Shown: positions 8,729 through 18,402 of the stretch, in pieces
Position numbering within the stretch: position 1 is the stretch's first letter
Layout of the letters: every line of letters begins with the position of its first letter
From: CAWDVH01 sp963805705
GTDB lineage: Bacteria; Actinomycetota; Actinomycetes; Streptosporangiales; Streptosporangiaceae
DNA length: 64,000 nucleotides
Assembly: GCA_963805705.1 (NCBI GenBank)
Contig: CAWDVH010000005.1
Location: 310,001 to 374,000 of the forward strand
Direction of reading: 5' to 3'
The notes under the pieces: model-generated
Databases searched by the model: none
Seen by the model: the letters and a program-made list of their open reading frames with translations, nothing else
What the model was told of the DNA's origin: nothing
Position numbers and translations under genes: made by a program

Positions 8729-8764
8729 CCGCCACCCGGCAGCGCAAGCGCTGCCGGGTGGCGG
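8729..8764 (-). terminator. Strong hairpin after the S9 peptidase gene
   Basis: A perfect inverted repeat of 17 bases per arm (8729-8745 and 8748-8764) separated by AA; in practice it folds with a GNRA-like apex. It begins 5 bases beyond the stop of the S9 peptidase gene in its direction of transcription. There is no T-tract, which is common for actinobacterial terminators. Confidence 0.75.
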
Positions 8765-8768
8765 CCGG

Positions 8769-10802
8769 CTACAGATGCCCGCGGAACCAGTCCAGGATCA
8801 GCTCGGCCCTGGTAATCCGGTGCGCGGGCGACCCGTTGCGGCTCAGGTCGTGGTTCTCGTCGGGGAAGCGGACCATCACCGGCTCCCGGCCCAGCAGCCG
8901 CAAGGCCACGAAGAGCTCCTCGGCCTGATTGACCGGGCAGCGCAGATCATCTTCGGAGTGAATGATGAGCACCGGAGTGGTCATGTCGCTGACGTAACTG
9001 ACCGGCGAGTGCCGGGCGTAGGCCTGCGGCGCCGACAAGTGATCTTGGCCCACGTAGCTGCGGATGAATCCGGCGATATCGGCGGTGTGCTCCATGGCGG
9101 TCAGGTTGTTACAGGCGCGCTCGGAGCAGGCGGCCTTGAACCGGTCCGTGTGGCCGATCACCCAGGAGGTCATGAATCCGCCGTAGGATCCCCCGAGGAT
9201 GCCCAGCCGCTGCGGGTCGATCCAGTCGAAACGCTGGCTGGCGGTCTCGACGCAGGCGATGACGTCCTCGTAGTCGACGCTGCCCCACCCGGAGCCAGGA
9301 TCACTGTCGCACTCAGGAAACCGGATCGACCGGCCCCACTGCTCGCTGTAGCCCGCGCTGCCCCGCGGGTTGCAGTACAAGACCCCGAAGCCGGCGGCGG
9401 CCTGGAGCTGGAAATCGTCCACGAAACGGTTGCCGTACTGGGTGAACGGCCCGCCGTGGACATTCAGCAGCGTCGGATACCTGGTGCCGGGGCGGGCGCC
9501 AGCGGGAGGAATCGCCCAGCACTCCACCTCACTGCCGTCGGCCGAGCGGGCCAGGAACCGCTGCGGAGAGGCGAGGCTGACGGTTTGGGCGAAGGGCCGG
9601 GTCAGGCTGGTCAGTGACCGCTCCTGTGCCTGGTCAGCTCGCGGTGACTGCCGCCCGGCGTCCAGCGGCATGGCCACTAGCTCGCCCTGGCTGGTGGGCG
9701 TGGCCGCCACGAAGGCCAGCGTCCCGCCCGCCCAGTGCCATTCAGATATCCACCGGTCGCCGCCGACGAGGATCGCCGGCGACCCGGTTCCGTCGGCGGG
9801 CACCTGGTAGAGATGGACGTTGCCGTGGTCCTCCGCGCCGAAGACCAGGTCGCCGCCGACCCAGGACGGCCCGAGCGTGATGCCGAACGGCGCGCAGTTC
9901 CGGTCCAGGCTCGTGCTCAGGTCCTGCTGCTTTCCCGAGGCGACATCGAGCACGCCGACCTGACGGTGACGGGGGCTTTCCAGGGGCGTGGGATTGACGT
10001 AGTAGGCCAGGCGCAGGCCGTCCGGTGACCACGACGGGCGCGAATAGGAGGCGCCGCCTTCGGTCAGGCGCTCCGGCTCTGCGCCGCCATCGGCCGAGAC
10101 GGTCCACAGGTCGACGGCCAGGTCGAGGTCCCAGGTGTCATGGCGGGCGGCCGTGAACGCGATCCGGCTGCTGTCGGGCGACCAGGCCGGGCCGTCGGCC
10201 TGGAAGGGCCCTGGCGTTACCGAGCGCGGGGGCGCGGAGCCGTCAGCGGGTACCACAAAGATCCTGTTCGGGCGGTCGATCGTCCAGCCTGCTCCGTTGA
10301 GGCGATACAGCAGGCGCGTCACCCGCCGCGGCGGCATGTCCTTGCCCTCCCGCGTCTTACCGGGCTCGCCGTACTGCCCGGCGTCCGGGTCACGCGCCAC
10401 GAACGCGATCCGGCTGCCGTCCGGTGCCCAGGCCAGGTCACTGACCGGGCCGTCCCAGGAGCACACCACCATGCGCTCGCCGCCGGTCGCGACCGGGAGA
10501 ACGCAGATCTCCGACCGCCGGGCGCCGGGCGGGGAGGAGACGAACGCCAGCCGGTGCCCGTCGGGGGCCCACCGGGGCAGGTGCTCTGACCCCTGGCCGG
10601 TGAACGGAGAGGGCGGGCCGTCCTGCGGGTCGGCCGGACTCAGCCAGATTCGCTGGCGGTACCGGTTGGATTCCGCGTCGGGATCGGTGACCGTGAAGGC
10701 GATCACAGATCCCGCCGGCGACACCTGCGGTTCCCCGGCCTGGCGGAGCCGCCAGATGTCCGCTGGCGCCATCGGAACCGGTGTTGCTGTTGTCTCCGTC
10801 AC
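8769..10802 (-). CDS. S9 family peptidase (prolyl oligopeptidase / acylaminoacyl-peptidase type)
   Basis: A 677-residue serine peptidase. Residues from about 20 to 400 are WD40-like propeller blades (repeated WSPDG or WAPDG motifs) that gate access to the active site. The C-terminal alpha/beta-hydrolase domain has GGSYGG with the catalytic serine near 538, an Asp in HSEDDL near 618 and the His in PDENHDLS near 652. There is no signal peptide, so it probably trims oligopeptides in the cytosol. GTG at 10802 follows a GGAAAGG site. A strong hairpin follows the stop. Confidence 0.92.
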   Translation of the reverse strand: MTETTATPVPMAPADIWRLRQAGEPQVSPAGSVIAFTVTDPDAESNRYRQRIWLSPADPQDGPPSPFTGQGSEHLPRWAPDGHRLAFVSSPPGARRSEICVLPVATGGERMVVCSWDGPVSDLAWAPDGSRIAFVARDPDAGQYGEPGKTREGKDMPPRRVTRLLYRLNGAGWTIDRPNRIFVVPADGSAPPRSVTPGPFQADGPAWSPDSSRIAFTAARHDTWDLDLAVDLWTVSADGGAEPERLTEGGASYSRPSWSPDGLRLAYYVNPTPLESPRHRQVGVLDVASGKQQDLSTSLDRNCAPFGITLGPSWVGGDLVFGAEDHGNVHLYQVPADGTGSPAILVGGDRWISEWHWAGGTLAFVAATPTSQGELVAMPLDAGRQSPRADQAQERSLTSLTRPFAQTVSLASPQRFLARSADGSEVECWAIPPAGARPGTRYPTLLNVHGGPFTQYGNRFVDDFQLQAAAGFGVLYCNPRGSAGYSEQWGRSIRFPECDSDPGSGWGSVDYEDVIACVETASQRFDWIDPQRLGILGGSYGGFMTSWVIGHTDRFKAACSERACNNLTAMEHTADIAGFIRSYVGQDHLSAPQAYARHSPVSYVSDMTTPVLIIHSEDDLRCPVNQAEELFVALRLLGREPVMVRFPDENHDLSRNGSPAHRITRAELILDWFRGHL

Positions 10803-10866
10803 TTGTCGCCTTTCCGTTATGCGTGCCGAACCTGGCCGCCTCAGGTGACCAGGCGCTGCTGGTTGA

Positions 10867-11520
10867 TCATGCTACCGGCGCGCCCGTCGTGGTCCCGGTC
10901 AGCGCGGCGACTGACGGCGGTACGGAAAGGCCGGCTCTCAGGTCCGGGGACGGCCGCGCCGCGCCGGCCTGCAGCGCCAGGGGAACGACCCCGGCCCAGG
11001 CCGTTCCGGCCATGTCGCTGGCGTCATCCTCCGGCCAGCCCTGCGAAACCTTGAGCGACCACTCCAGGATGGGCAGGGCCAGCACCATCGTCTTGCTCAG
11101 CTCTTTCCGGGACGAGGGCCGCACCTCAGCCCGGCGGCCGGGAATGAGCTTATCGATCAGTACGTCGAGCGCCTGCGTCTTCTCGTCGGCCGCCAGCCGC
11201 TCGAACCGGCCGAAGATGACGGCACTGCGGTAGTGGAACGACGACTCGAAGGCCGACCTGGCCACCACTATCCCGTCGAATGAGGTGACGGCCAGGCAGG
11301 CCGGGGCTCCCTGCGCGGCCGCGCGCATCCAGCCCGAGCCGGTCGAGCCGTGTACCAGCACCGAGTTCCCCATCCGGGCGATCGCGGTGGGAATCACGAC
11401 CGGGTGAGCACCGTCGAGCAGGCCGATGTGCCCGACCCGCATCTCGTCGAGCAGCGCATCGAGCGCTGAGCGCTCGCCGACCTGGAGCTCAGGCAGTCGC
11501 GTCACCCGGGTACGGGGCAC
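10867..11520 (-). CDS. Pyridoxamine 5'-phosphate oxidase-family flavin-binding protein
   Basis: A 217-residue protein of the PNPOx-like split-barrel fold, related to the nitroimidazole-resistance/FMN-binding group. The segment HIGLLDGAHPVVIPTAIARMGNSVLVHGSTGSG is the typical flavin-binding strand pair, followed by LAVTSFDGIVVARS and SAVIFGRFERL. These proteins bind FMN, F420 or haem; the cofactor and substrate here are not evident. The GTG start is 4 bases downstream of the stop of a DinB-family gene, so the two are probably co-transcribed. Confidence 0.8.
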   Translation of the reverse strand: MPRTRVTRLPELQVGERSALDALLDEMRVGHIGLLDGAHPVVIPTAIARMGNSVLVHGSTGSGWMRAAAQGAPACLAVTSFDGIVVARSAFESSFHYRSAVIFGRFERLAADEKTQALDVLIDKLIPGRRAEVRPSSRKELSKTMVLALPILEWSLKVSQGWPEDDASDMAGTAWAGVVPLALQAGAARPSPDLRAGLSVPPSVAALTGTTTGAPVA

Positions 11521-11523
11521 CGC

Positions 11524-12114
11524 TCAGCCCTGGCCGGCCTGCTGCGCCACGCGCTCCAGACGGCTCCGGTAGTCCTGCCACCACGCCTGGTCGCCGGGCG
11601 TCATGTTGTCGTTGCCGTCCCGCAGCCCGGCGGCCCCGTCGATGAGCTCCCGGACGATATCGGCGTGCCCGGCGTGCCGGTCCGTCTCGGCGATCATGTG
11701 GACCAGGATGCGGTGCAGGGTCACCTCGCTGTGGTCGTCCGGCCACCACGGCACGCGGCCGGTCGCCTCCAGCGCCAGCGTGCCGATCGTCGCGTCCGAG
11801 TGCGCCCACGCCCGGCGATACAGCCCGGCGATCTGCTCGCGCGACTCATCGGCGGTCGCCCACATATCCTCGCCCGGCTCGGCGTCCTCCCTGTACCAGG
11901 GCGGCGGGTCGGCGAACGGCCGGCCGAAGGTGTCGCCGAAGTACCCCAGTTCCACGCCGGTCAAGTGCTTGACCAGCCCGAGCAGGTTGGTGCCGGTCGG
12001 CGTCATGGGGCGGCGGGCGTCGTACTCCGAGAGCCCGTCGAGCTTCCACAGCAGGGCTTCGCGGGCGGCCTGGAGGTAACGGTGCAGGTCTGCTTTGGGA
12101 TCTGATCCGGTCAT
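11524..12114 (-). CDS. DinB-family protein (DUF664-like)
   Basis: A 196-residue four-helix bundle of the DinB/YfiT superfamily. Candidate metal ligands are the His in LLGLVKHLTGVE (about residue 50) and the two in HMIAETDRHAGHADIVREL (about 138-147). In actinobacteria many such proteins are metal-dependent thiol transferases acting with mycothiol or bacillithiol, but specific roles are largely unknown. It starts at ATG 12114, 25 bases from the stop of a DUF1269-like gene on the same strand, and is coupled to the PNPOx-family gene downstream. Confidence 0.8.
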   Translation of the reverse strand: MTGSDPKADLHRYLQAAREALLWKLDGLSEYDARRPMTPTGTNLLGLVKHLTGVELGYFGDTFGRPFADPPPWYREDAEPGEDMWATADESREQIAGLYRRAWAHSDATIGTLALEATGRVPWWPDDHSEVTLHRILVHMIAETDRHAGHADIVRELIDGAAGLRDGNDNMTPGDQAWWQDYRSRLERVAQQAGQG

Positions 12115-12138
12115 GCCGGACAGTCTGCCACCGGCGAC

Positions 12139-12639
12139 CTATGCGGCGCCGTCGCCGTCGCCGTGCAGGGCGTCCTGGAGCTCCTTCTCGCCTTGCTTGG
12201 ACAGGGAGGTCTTCAGCACGGTGCCGCCGAACTTGCTCATGGCCGCCACGGCCTTGTCCGGGGTCACCTTCTCCACCATCAGGAACAGCGCCGAGGTGCC
12301 GGGCTGGAGCATGCCCCGGACCTGGTCCTGGAACGCCTTGTCGATGCCGGTCTTGGTGACCTTGCCCATGAGGGCGCCGAGCCCCGCGCCGATAGCCAGC
12401 CCGAAGACCGGTATGAAGAACAGCAGCCCGAAGAGCAGCCCCCAGAACATGCCCCAGGTCGCCCCGGTGCCGACCGGGTGGTGGCTGGTGTGGACGTGGT
12501 AATCGCCTGACTCGTCCCGCACGATCACCGCGATCGCGTCAGGCTCGATGATGAGGTCCTGGGCTAGCCTGCGGGCCTCGTCGGCGGCGGCCTCCGCCGT
12601 GGCCTGGTCGGGGTACCCGATGGCGATCAGATCAGACAT
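12139..12639 (-). CDS. DUF1269-family glycine-zipper membrane protein
   Basis: A 166-residue protein with an N-terminal soluble domain starting MSDLIAIGYPDQATAEAA, a central hydrophobic Gly-rich part (about residues 58-95, with GMFWGLLFGLLFFIPVFGLAIGAGLGALMG) and a C-terminal soluble part ending in acidic residues. This matches DUF1269, where the paired helices probably span the membrane or assemble through glycine packing. Function is unknown; members are often stress-induced. The next gene in the same direction is the DinB-family gene. Confidence 0.8.
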   Translation of the reverse strand: MSDLIAIGYPDQATAEAAADEARRLAQDLIIEPDAIAVIVRDESGDYHVHTSHHPVGTGATWGMFWGLLFGLLFFIPVFGLAIGAGLGALMGKVTKTGIDKAFQDQVRGMLQPGTSALFLMVEKVTPDKAVAAMSKFGGTVLKTSLSKQGEKELQDALHGDGDGAA

Positions 12640-12672
12640 GGTGTCCTTCCCTTTCCTGGTCCGCCGGGCGCG

Positions 12673-12897
12673 TCAGGCCGGCGGCTCGGTGTAGCGGCGC
12701 TCCTCGTAGACCTCCGCCGATGCCCGTCCCCGGCGCCGCGTGGCCATGAAGGTGACCGAGATGATCAGGACGATCACCCCGGCGATCATCAGGATCACGC
12801 CGATGGCCTGCAGGTCTACGTTTACGGGCTTCCAGGTGATGCCCCACCGGAGAATTGCGCCGATGACGATGAGCGCGATGCTGCCGCCGATTGTCAC
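12673..12897 (-). CDS. DUF6458-family small membrane protein
   Basis: A 74-residue protein with two hydrophobic helices: MTIGGSIALIVIGAILRWGI at the N-terminus and a second near residues 30-50, followed by an arginine-rich stop-transfer segment and a polar cytosolic tail. This is the layout of the small actinobacterial DUF6458 family. Function unknown. It lies 33 bases upstream of the DUF1269 gene on the same strand and is probably co-transcribed. Confidence 0.75.
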   Translation of the reverse strand: MTIGGSIALIVIGAILRWGITWKPVNVDLQAIGVILMIAGVIVLIISVTFMATRRRGRASAEVYEERRYTEPPA

Positions 12898-13052
12898 AGT
12901 CCTACACCTCTCCTCGCGGGCCGGCCGTTGCCGGACGGCTCCTGGCCCAGCCTCCAGCAGGTGTCATGTTCCCGCAGAATCCGCGCCGCCGCCTCGCCCA
13001 TCGTGGGTGAACGCGGCCCGGCCCGGCATTCGGAGGAACGGCCGGGGGACGG

Positions 13053-15503
13053 CTACTCGGCGCGCAGCGCCACCGCGGGAGGCGTCCGGGCGGCTACGGC
13101 CGCCGGCCCGGCGGCCAGCAGGTTCCCGGCGGCCAGCAGGGCGACGAAGCCGGTGACCAGGGCGGTCACCGGGACCACGCTCACGGGGACGGCACCTACG
13201 GAGACAGCGAAGCTGGCCCAGGCCCAGCGGCCGGCGGCGACGCCCAGGGGCACGCCGGCCAGGGCGGCGATGACCAGGATGACGTTGGCCTGCCAGGCGA
13301 CGATGGCCCGCAGCTGGCCGCGGCGCAGCCCCAGGGTCTTGAGGACGGCCAGCTGCCTGCGGCGCTGCCGGACCGAGGCGAGCACGGCCAGCGCCAGGGC
13401 CAGCACCGCCGCGCCCGCCAGGGCGATAGCCAGGGCCAGGGGCTGGCTGGCCATGGGGGAGGTGTTCAGGATGGCCGCGCCGCGCTCCGGGTTCAGTGCG
13501 TACATGCCGCCCGGCGAGTGGTCAGGGTCGGCGGCGATGATCCGCCTGACCAGGAACCGGGCATCGGCCGAGGTGCCGGGGGCCATGTCGATGGCCACCG
13601 CGGACGGATAGGCGAAGACCCCGGCCGCCTGCTGCTTCGTGTCGCCTGCGGTAACGCCCTGGATGGCGAGCAGCGTGCTGTCCGGCAGCATGGCGCCGTG
13701 ACCGAGCGATACGTGATCGGCCAGTATCAGCCCGAACGATGGCAGCGTCACCGTCCCGGCGATCGTGAGATGTCGCGCCGTCGGGCCGGTGCCCACCGTG
13801 ATCCTGTCGCCGACCTGCTTGCCGAGCTGGCGCAGGGTGCTGGTCCCCACCTCGATCTGGCCGGGCCCGGTGATCGGGTGGCCGCTGGTCGTCGGGGGGC
13901 CGACCGAGCCGTGGCCGCGCTGCAGGCCGAGGACGGGGACCTCCCGCCCGTCGATGGTGACCTGGCTGAATGCGAACTGCGACCAGCCGGTAACTCCTGG
14001 CTGACCGCTGACCAGCCTGTCCATGACCGCGGGCGGCCAGGAGGCGTAGCCGCCCTCGGCCTCGATCAGCAGATCCCAGTTCCAGCCGTACCGGGCCGGA
14101 TGGGTCGCCAGGCCGCCCAGGCTCGCGCCGAACACGGCCGCTATCACCACGGCGGTCACCGCCGCGACCGACCCGGCCAGCACCGCGTGGACCGGCGCCG
14201 GCCGCTGCCCGGATCCGCGTTCGAGCGCATGGCGGGCTCCGATCACCACCGGGACCGGCAGGCCGACCGAGGCGGCGGCCAGGGCGAGCGCGGACGGCCG
14301 GGCCGGAGCCTGACGCCTGGCCGGGCTGACCGACCGCCAGGCCAGCACCACCAGCAGGCCGAGCAGCGCGGCGCCCAGCACTGCGCCGCCGCCGGCCAGC
14401 ACGGTCCAGTCTGCGGACAGGCCGCGGGCCGGGTCGTACTGGTGCACCGGCCCGACCGGAGCCAGCGGTGAGAAGGCGTAAGCGCCGGCGATGGCCAGGA
14501 TCACCCCGGCGGCGACCGCCATGGCGCCCTCGAGGCCGGCCGCCCGCGCGGCCTGGCCGCGGGTGGCGCCCACGGCCCGCAGGACGGAGATCTCCGCCGC
14601 CGAGCGGCTCAGCAGCTGCGCCAGGCCCTGTCCGATCAGCACCAGCATAGCCAGCGCGGCCAGGCCGCCGAAGGCCGCGAGCGCGACGGCCTGCGGCCTG
14701 ATCGCTTGCTGGACCTCGTTGTGGACGATATCCATGCGGCGGATGTTCAGGACCGCATCAGGCACGTGCAAGGTGCGGCTCAGTACCCGCCCGAGCTGGC
14801 CCAGCCGGGACTGCAGGGCCGGGATCCCGGCGGCTCCCGCGGTGAGGCGCAGGCCGACCCAGGCGAAAGAGAACTCATTCGCCTTGCGATATCGCGCCGT
14901 AGCGGCCGGGGGCAGTACGGCCAGGGCCGCGGTGTCGAATTGGTCCGTGAGCACGGGCGGTGCGTCCACGATCGCGGTCACCAGGAACGTCGAGCGCTCG
15001 GCGGGAGAGTTATTGAGCTTGTAGAACTGATAGGTCACGTGGCCGCCGACGCCTACGCCGAATACCCGGGCGAGATGGGAGGTGAGCGCGATCTGCCCGG
15101 TCGCGCCGAGTCGCGGCAGCGCGCCCGCCAGCACGGTCATCCGGTCCTGCCGGAAGTACTCGCCGTCGAGGCTGCCTTCCAGGCCATTGTCGATGAATGA
15201 GTCGTCAACGCGGCCGTGCACCACCGGATTGGCGTTCAGGCCCAGCCATGCGCCGCCCGACCGGACGCCGGGCAGGGCCACGATCTTCGGTATCGGCTGC
15301 AGGAACGGGCCCGGTATGTTGACGAAGACATCGCTGGCGTTGATCGACTTCAGGTAGCGGCCATAGGCGGACGCGGTCCGGCGGGCGCCGGCCAGCGCGC
15401 CGAGCGCCACGGCTCCGAGCAGGCCGCCGATCAGGGCCACCGTGAGCGCTGCGCGCCAGGAACGGCTGCGGTTCGCCCGCCACCAGTAAAACGCCGCGGC
15501 CAC
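13053..15503 (-). CDS. FtsX-like ABC transporter permease
   Basis: An 816-residue membrane protein of the MacB/FtsX permease type. One helix near residues 18-40 (ALIGGLLGAVALGALAG) is followed by a large extracellular domain, then three helices around 265-370, a second extracellular domain, and a last set of helices near the C-terminus including LAIALAGAAVLALALAVLASVRQRRRQL. Two FtsX domains in one chain is usual for actinobacterial members. These permeases normally pair with a LolD-type ATPase, but none is adjacent: the gene upstream on this strand is modC. Its substrate could be a lipid, lipoprotein or peptide. The GTG start at 15503 has no clear ribosome site. Confidence 0.85.
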   Translation of the reverse strand: MAAAFYWWRANRSRSWRAALTVALIGGLLGAVALGALAGARRTASAYGRYLKSINASDVFVNIPGPFLQPIPKIVALPGVRSGGAWLGLNANPVVHGRVDDSFIDNGLEGSLDGEYFRQDRMTVLAGALPRLGATGQIALTSHLARVFGVGVGGHVTYQFYKLNNSPAERSTFLVTAIVDAPPVLTDQFDTAALAVLPPAATARYRKANEFSFAWVGLRLTAGAAGIPALQSRLGQLGRVLSRTLHVPDAVLNIRRMDIVHNEVQQAIRPQAVALAAFGGLAALAMLVLIGQGLAQLLSRSAAEISVLRAVGATRGQAARAAGLEGAMAVAAGVILAIAGAYAFSPLAPVGPVHQYDPARGLSADWTVLAGGGAVLGAALLGLLVVLAWRSVSPARRQAPARPSALALAAASVGLPVPVVIGARHALERGSGQRPAPVHAVLAGSVAAVTAVVIAAVFGASLGGLATHPARYGWNWDLLIEAEGGYASWPPAVMDRLVSGQPGVTGWSQFAFSQVTIDGREVPVLGLQRGHGSVGPPTTSGHPITGPGQIEVGTSTLRQLGKQVGDRITVGTGPTARHLTIAGTVTLPSFGLILADHVSLGHGAMLPDSTLLAIQGVTAGDTKQQAAGVFAYPSAVAIDMAPGTSADARFLVRRIIAADPDHSPGGMYALNPERGAAILNTSPMASQPLALAIALAGAAVLALALAVLASVRQRRRQLAVLKTLGLRRGQLRAIVAWQANVILVIAALAGVPLGVAAGRWAWASFAVSVGAVPVSVVPVTALVTGFVALLAAGNLLAAGPAAVAARTPPAVALRAE

Positions 15504-15632
15504 GGCGGTCAGCCCTGCGGGCCGCGGGCCGGGCTTGAGCTCATGCCTGTAGTGTGCGCCGGATGCGGTCTAGGTGTCAGGAGAGGTCCCACCACCGGCC
15601 AGCGGGCAGCCAGCACCACCGCCGTTCCAGGG

Positions 15633-16730
15633 CTAAAGCTGGCCCTCATCCGGCTTGGCCGGGTATACCTCAAGGTCGGTGGCCTTGGCGCTGAGCCACA
15701 CCTGGCGGCCGGGGCTCAGCGCCAGTTCTGCCACGGCCGCGGGCGTGACGTCGACCAGAGCGGCCGGCGGCCCGTCGAGGTCGAGCCGGACCCGGTCAGC
15801 CAGCAGGGTCAGGCCGGTAACCCGGGCCGGCCAGATATTGCGGGCGCTGCTGGCCTCGGGCTGCCGGCTGCTGACGGTCACGGACGAGGGACGCATGGCG
15901 ACGAGCACCTCACCGTGCTGACCCTGGCCGGGGATGGTGAAGGAGCCGCCCCTGGCCAGGGCCACCGCGGAGCCGCTGGCCTGGCCGGCGTACAGGTTCA
16001 GGCCGACCAGCTTGGCGACGTAGTCGGTGCCGGGCTGCCGGGCGATCTGCGCGGGCGTGCCCTCCTGGGCGATCCGGCCGTTCTCGATTACCACCAGCCG
16101 GTCCGCCAGCACGAGCGCTTCGAGCGGGTCATGGGTGACCAGCAGGCATGACCCGGGGAAGTCGGACAGGTGGCGCTTGAGCTCCGATTGCACGTCCAGG
16201 CGAGTACCCGCGTCCAGGGCCGACAGCGGTTCGTCGAGCAGCAGCAGCGCGGGCTCCCCGGCCAGGGCCCTGGCCAGCGCGACCCGCTGGGCCTGCCCCC
16301 CGGACAGGTTCCTGGGCTTGCGGTCGGCCAGCTCGGTCAGGCCGAGACGCTGCAGCCACTGGCTGGCCACCGACGCGGCGGCCCGTTTCCCCAGGCCACG
16401 GGCCCGCGGCGAGAACGCTATGTTCTCGGCCACGCTCAGGTGCGGGAACAGCCGGTAGTTCTGGAATACGAAACCGACCGGCCGCCCCGAGGCCTCGACG
16501 AACGCCCCGGTGCTAGCGTCATCGATGACCTGTCCGCCGAGCGTGATGCGGCCGGCGGCAATCGGGGTCAGCCCGGCCAGCGCGCCGAGCAAGGTGGACT
16601 TCCCGGCCCCGTTCGGCCCCAGGATGCCGACCACCTCGCCGGGTGCCGCGGCCAGGGCGACGGTGAGGGTGAAGCCGCCGCGCCTGACCTCGGCATCGAT
16701 GATGAGGCCATCGCGGCCCTCCTGCGTCAC
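15633..16730 (-). CDS. modC: Molybdate ABC transporter ATP-binding protein
   Basis: A 365-residue ATPase that drives molybdate uptake. Walker A GPNGAGKST is near residue 40, the Q-loop in FVFQNYRLFPHLSV near 90, signature LSGGQAQR near 143 and Walker B LLLLDEPLSALDAGTR near 163. The C-terminal 130 residues contain a Mop/TOBE-type domain (MRPSSVTVSSRQPEASSARN and onward) that binds oxyanion and regulates ModC proteins. GTG at 16730 overlaps the modB stop (GTGA). It is the last gene of the modABC operon. Confidence 0.93.
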   Translation of the reverse strand: MTQEGRDGLIIDAEVRRGGFTLTVALAAAPGEVVGILGPNGAGKSTLLGALAGLTPIAAGRITLGGQVIDDASTGAFVEASGRPVGFVFQNYRLFPHLSVAENIAFSPRARGLGKRAAASVASQWLQRLGLTELADRKPRNLSGGQAQRVALARALAGEPALLLLDEPLSALDAGTRLDVQSELKRHLSDFPGSCLLVTHDPLEALVLADRLVVIENGRIAQEGTPAQIARQPGTDYVAKLVGLNLYAGQASGSAVALARGGSFTIPGQGQHGEVLVAMRPSSVTVSSRQPEASSARNIWPARVTGLTLLADRVRLDLDGPPAALVDVTPAAVAELALSPGRQVWLSAKATDLEVYPAKPDEGQL

Positions 16731-17587
16731 GTAGGCGCGCCGCCGCGCAGCCAGCGGTCGCGCAGGGAGACCAGCACCACGATGGAAACCAGCAGCAGCA
16801 CCAGGCTGAGCGCGATCGCCGCATCCGGGTCAGTCTGCAGCGCGTAGTACACCGCGATGGGCATGGTCTCGGTCCGGCCGGGGAAGCTGCCGGCGAAGGT
16901 AATCGTCGCCCCGAACTCGCCCAGGGCCCGCGCCCAGCACAAGACGGCGCCCGCCCCCAGGGAGGGGGCGATCATGGGCACGGTGACCCGCCGAAATACG
17001 GTCATCCGGCTCGCGCCCAGGGTGGCTGCCGCCTCCTCGAAGCCCTGGTCCGCCGAGCGCAGCGCCCCCTCGACCGTGATGATCAGGAACGGCATCGCGA
17101 CAAAGGTCTCGGCCAGCACCACCGCGGCGGGCGTGAACGGGATCGTCACCCCGAACCACCGGTCCAGGTAGATGCCCAGGAACCCGGTGCGCCCGAACGC
17201 CAGCAGCAGCGCGACCCCGCCGACCACCGGCGGGAGCACCAGCGGCAGGGTCACCAGCGCCCGAAGCAGCCGCTGCCCGGGGAAGCTGCTCCTGGCCAGC
17301 ACCCACGCCAGCGGCACCCCGATGAGCAGGGAGATCGCCGTGGCCGCCGATGCGGTCCACAGCGACAGAACCAGTGCCTGGGTCGCATCCGATCCGCTCA
17401 GCGCGGCGCCGAGATTGCCCCACGGGGCCCGGATCAGCAGCCCGGCCAGGGGCAGGACCAGGAAGCCCACCGCGATCAGGGCCGGCACCAGCAAGGGCGC
17501 CGGCACTGACCGGGAGGCACCGCCGCGCGCGGCGCGCCGGGCCCGCTCGCGGGGTGACAGGCGCGGCGGCGCAGCGGCGGTGCTCAC
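16727..17587 (-). CDS. modB: Molybdate ABC transporter permease
   Basis: A 286-residue integral membrane permease of the molybdate importer. After a basic N-terminal cytosolic tail it has six predicted helices, and the EAA loop motif EEAAATLGASRMTVFRRVTVPMI (about residues 190-212) contacts ModC. The GTG at 17587 is the first usable start downstream of the modA stop, 23 bases away, though its ribosome site is weak. It overlaps modC by four bases. Confidence 0.92.
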   Translation of the reverse strand: MSTAAAPPRLSPRERARRAARGGASRSVPAPLLVPALIAVGFLVLPLAGLLIRAPWGNLGAALSGSDATQALVLSLWTASAATAISLLIGVPLAWVLARSSFPGQRLLRALVTLPLVLPPVVGGVALLLAFGRTGFLGIYLDRWFGVTIPFTPAAVVLAETFVAMPFLIITVEGALRSADQGFEEAAATLGASRMTVFRRVTVPMIAPSLGAGAVLCWARALGEFGATITFAGSFPGRTETMPIAVYYALQTDPDAAIALSLVLLLVSIVVLVSLRDRWLRGGAPT

Positions 17588-17610
17588 CGTGGCTGCCGGC
17601 GTACCTGTGG

Positions 17611-18402
17611 TCAGGGCTTCTCGAATCCCGCGGCGGACAGCACCTGCTGGCCAGCGGGGGACAGCACGTAGGCCACGAAAGCCTGCGCCACGGCCATGTG
17701 GCTGCTGTTGCTGATGGTGGCGATCGGGTAGAGCGTCGAGGCGTTGTCGGCAGCCGAGATCTTGACGCCCTTGACCTTGCTGCCCGCCGACAGCACGTCG
17801 GTCACGTAGACCATGCCCGCGTCCACATCGCCGAGCTCGACCTTGGTCAGCACCGATTTCACGTCCGCTTCCAGCGTGACCGGCTTGACGGTGATGCCAG
17901 CGTTCTTGAACACGCTCGCCGCGGTGACCCCGCACGGTACCTGCGGCTGGCACAACGCGGTCTTAACCGATGACTTGGCCAGGCTGTCAACGGAGGTGAC
18001 CTTCGCCGGGTTGGACGGAGGCACGGCGACCTCCATGACGTTCTTGGCGAAATTCGTCGGGCCGGATGCGTCGCCGGCCGCGACCACCTGGTCCATGTTC
18101 GCGGTGGCCGCCGAGGCGAACACGTCAGCCGGCGCGCCACTGGTGATCTGCATCGCCAGGCCCGAGCTCGGGCCGAAGCTGAACGTCACCTTGTCCCCCG
18201 GATGGGCGGCCTCGAACTGCTTTCCGAGCTGGGTAAACGTCCCGGTCAGCGAGGCCGCGGCGAACACCGTGATCGACGCCGTCGACGCGGACGCCGAGCT
18301 GCTGGGGCTAGCCGACGGGGTCGAGGACCCTGAACTGCTGCTAGCGCAGCCAGCCAGCACGCAGGCGGCCAGGCCGGCTGCTATAGCGGTCAAACGGCGC
18401 AT
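17611..18402 (-). CDS. modA: Molybdate ABC transporter substrate-binding lipoprotein
   Basis: A 263-residue lipoprotein that captures molybdate outside the cell. The signal peptide ends in a lipobox LAGC with the lipidated Cys at residue 19, followed by a Ser/Ala-rich tether. ITVFAAASLTGTFTQLGKQF and SGAPADVFASAATANMDQV are the oxyanion-binding loops of ModA. It is the first gene of modABC. The 5' region contains an 18-base perfect palindrome and a small overlapping ORF, so expression is probably controlled at that site. Confidence 0.94.
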   Translation of the reverse strand: MRRLTAIAAGLAACVLAGCASSSSGSSTPSASPSSSASASTASITVFAAASLTGTFTQLGKQFEAAHPGDKVTFSFGPSSGLAMQITSGAPADVFASAATANMDQVVAAGDASGPTNFAKNVMEVAVPPSNPAKVTSVDSLAKSSVKTALCQPQVPCGVTAASVFKNAGITVKPVTLEADVKSVLTKVELGDVDAGMVYVTDVLSAGSKVKGVKISAADNASTLYPIATISNSSHMAVAQAFVAYVLSPAGQQVLSAAGFEKP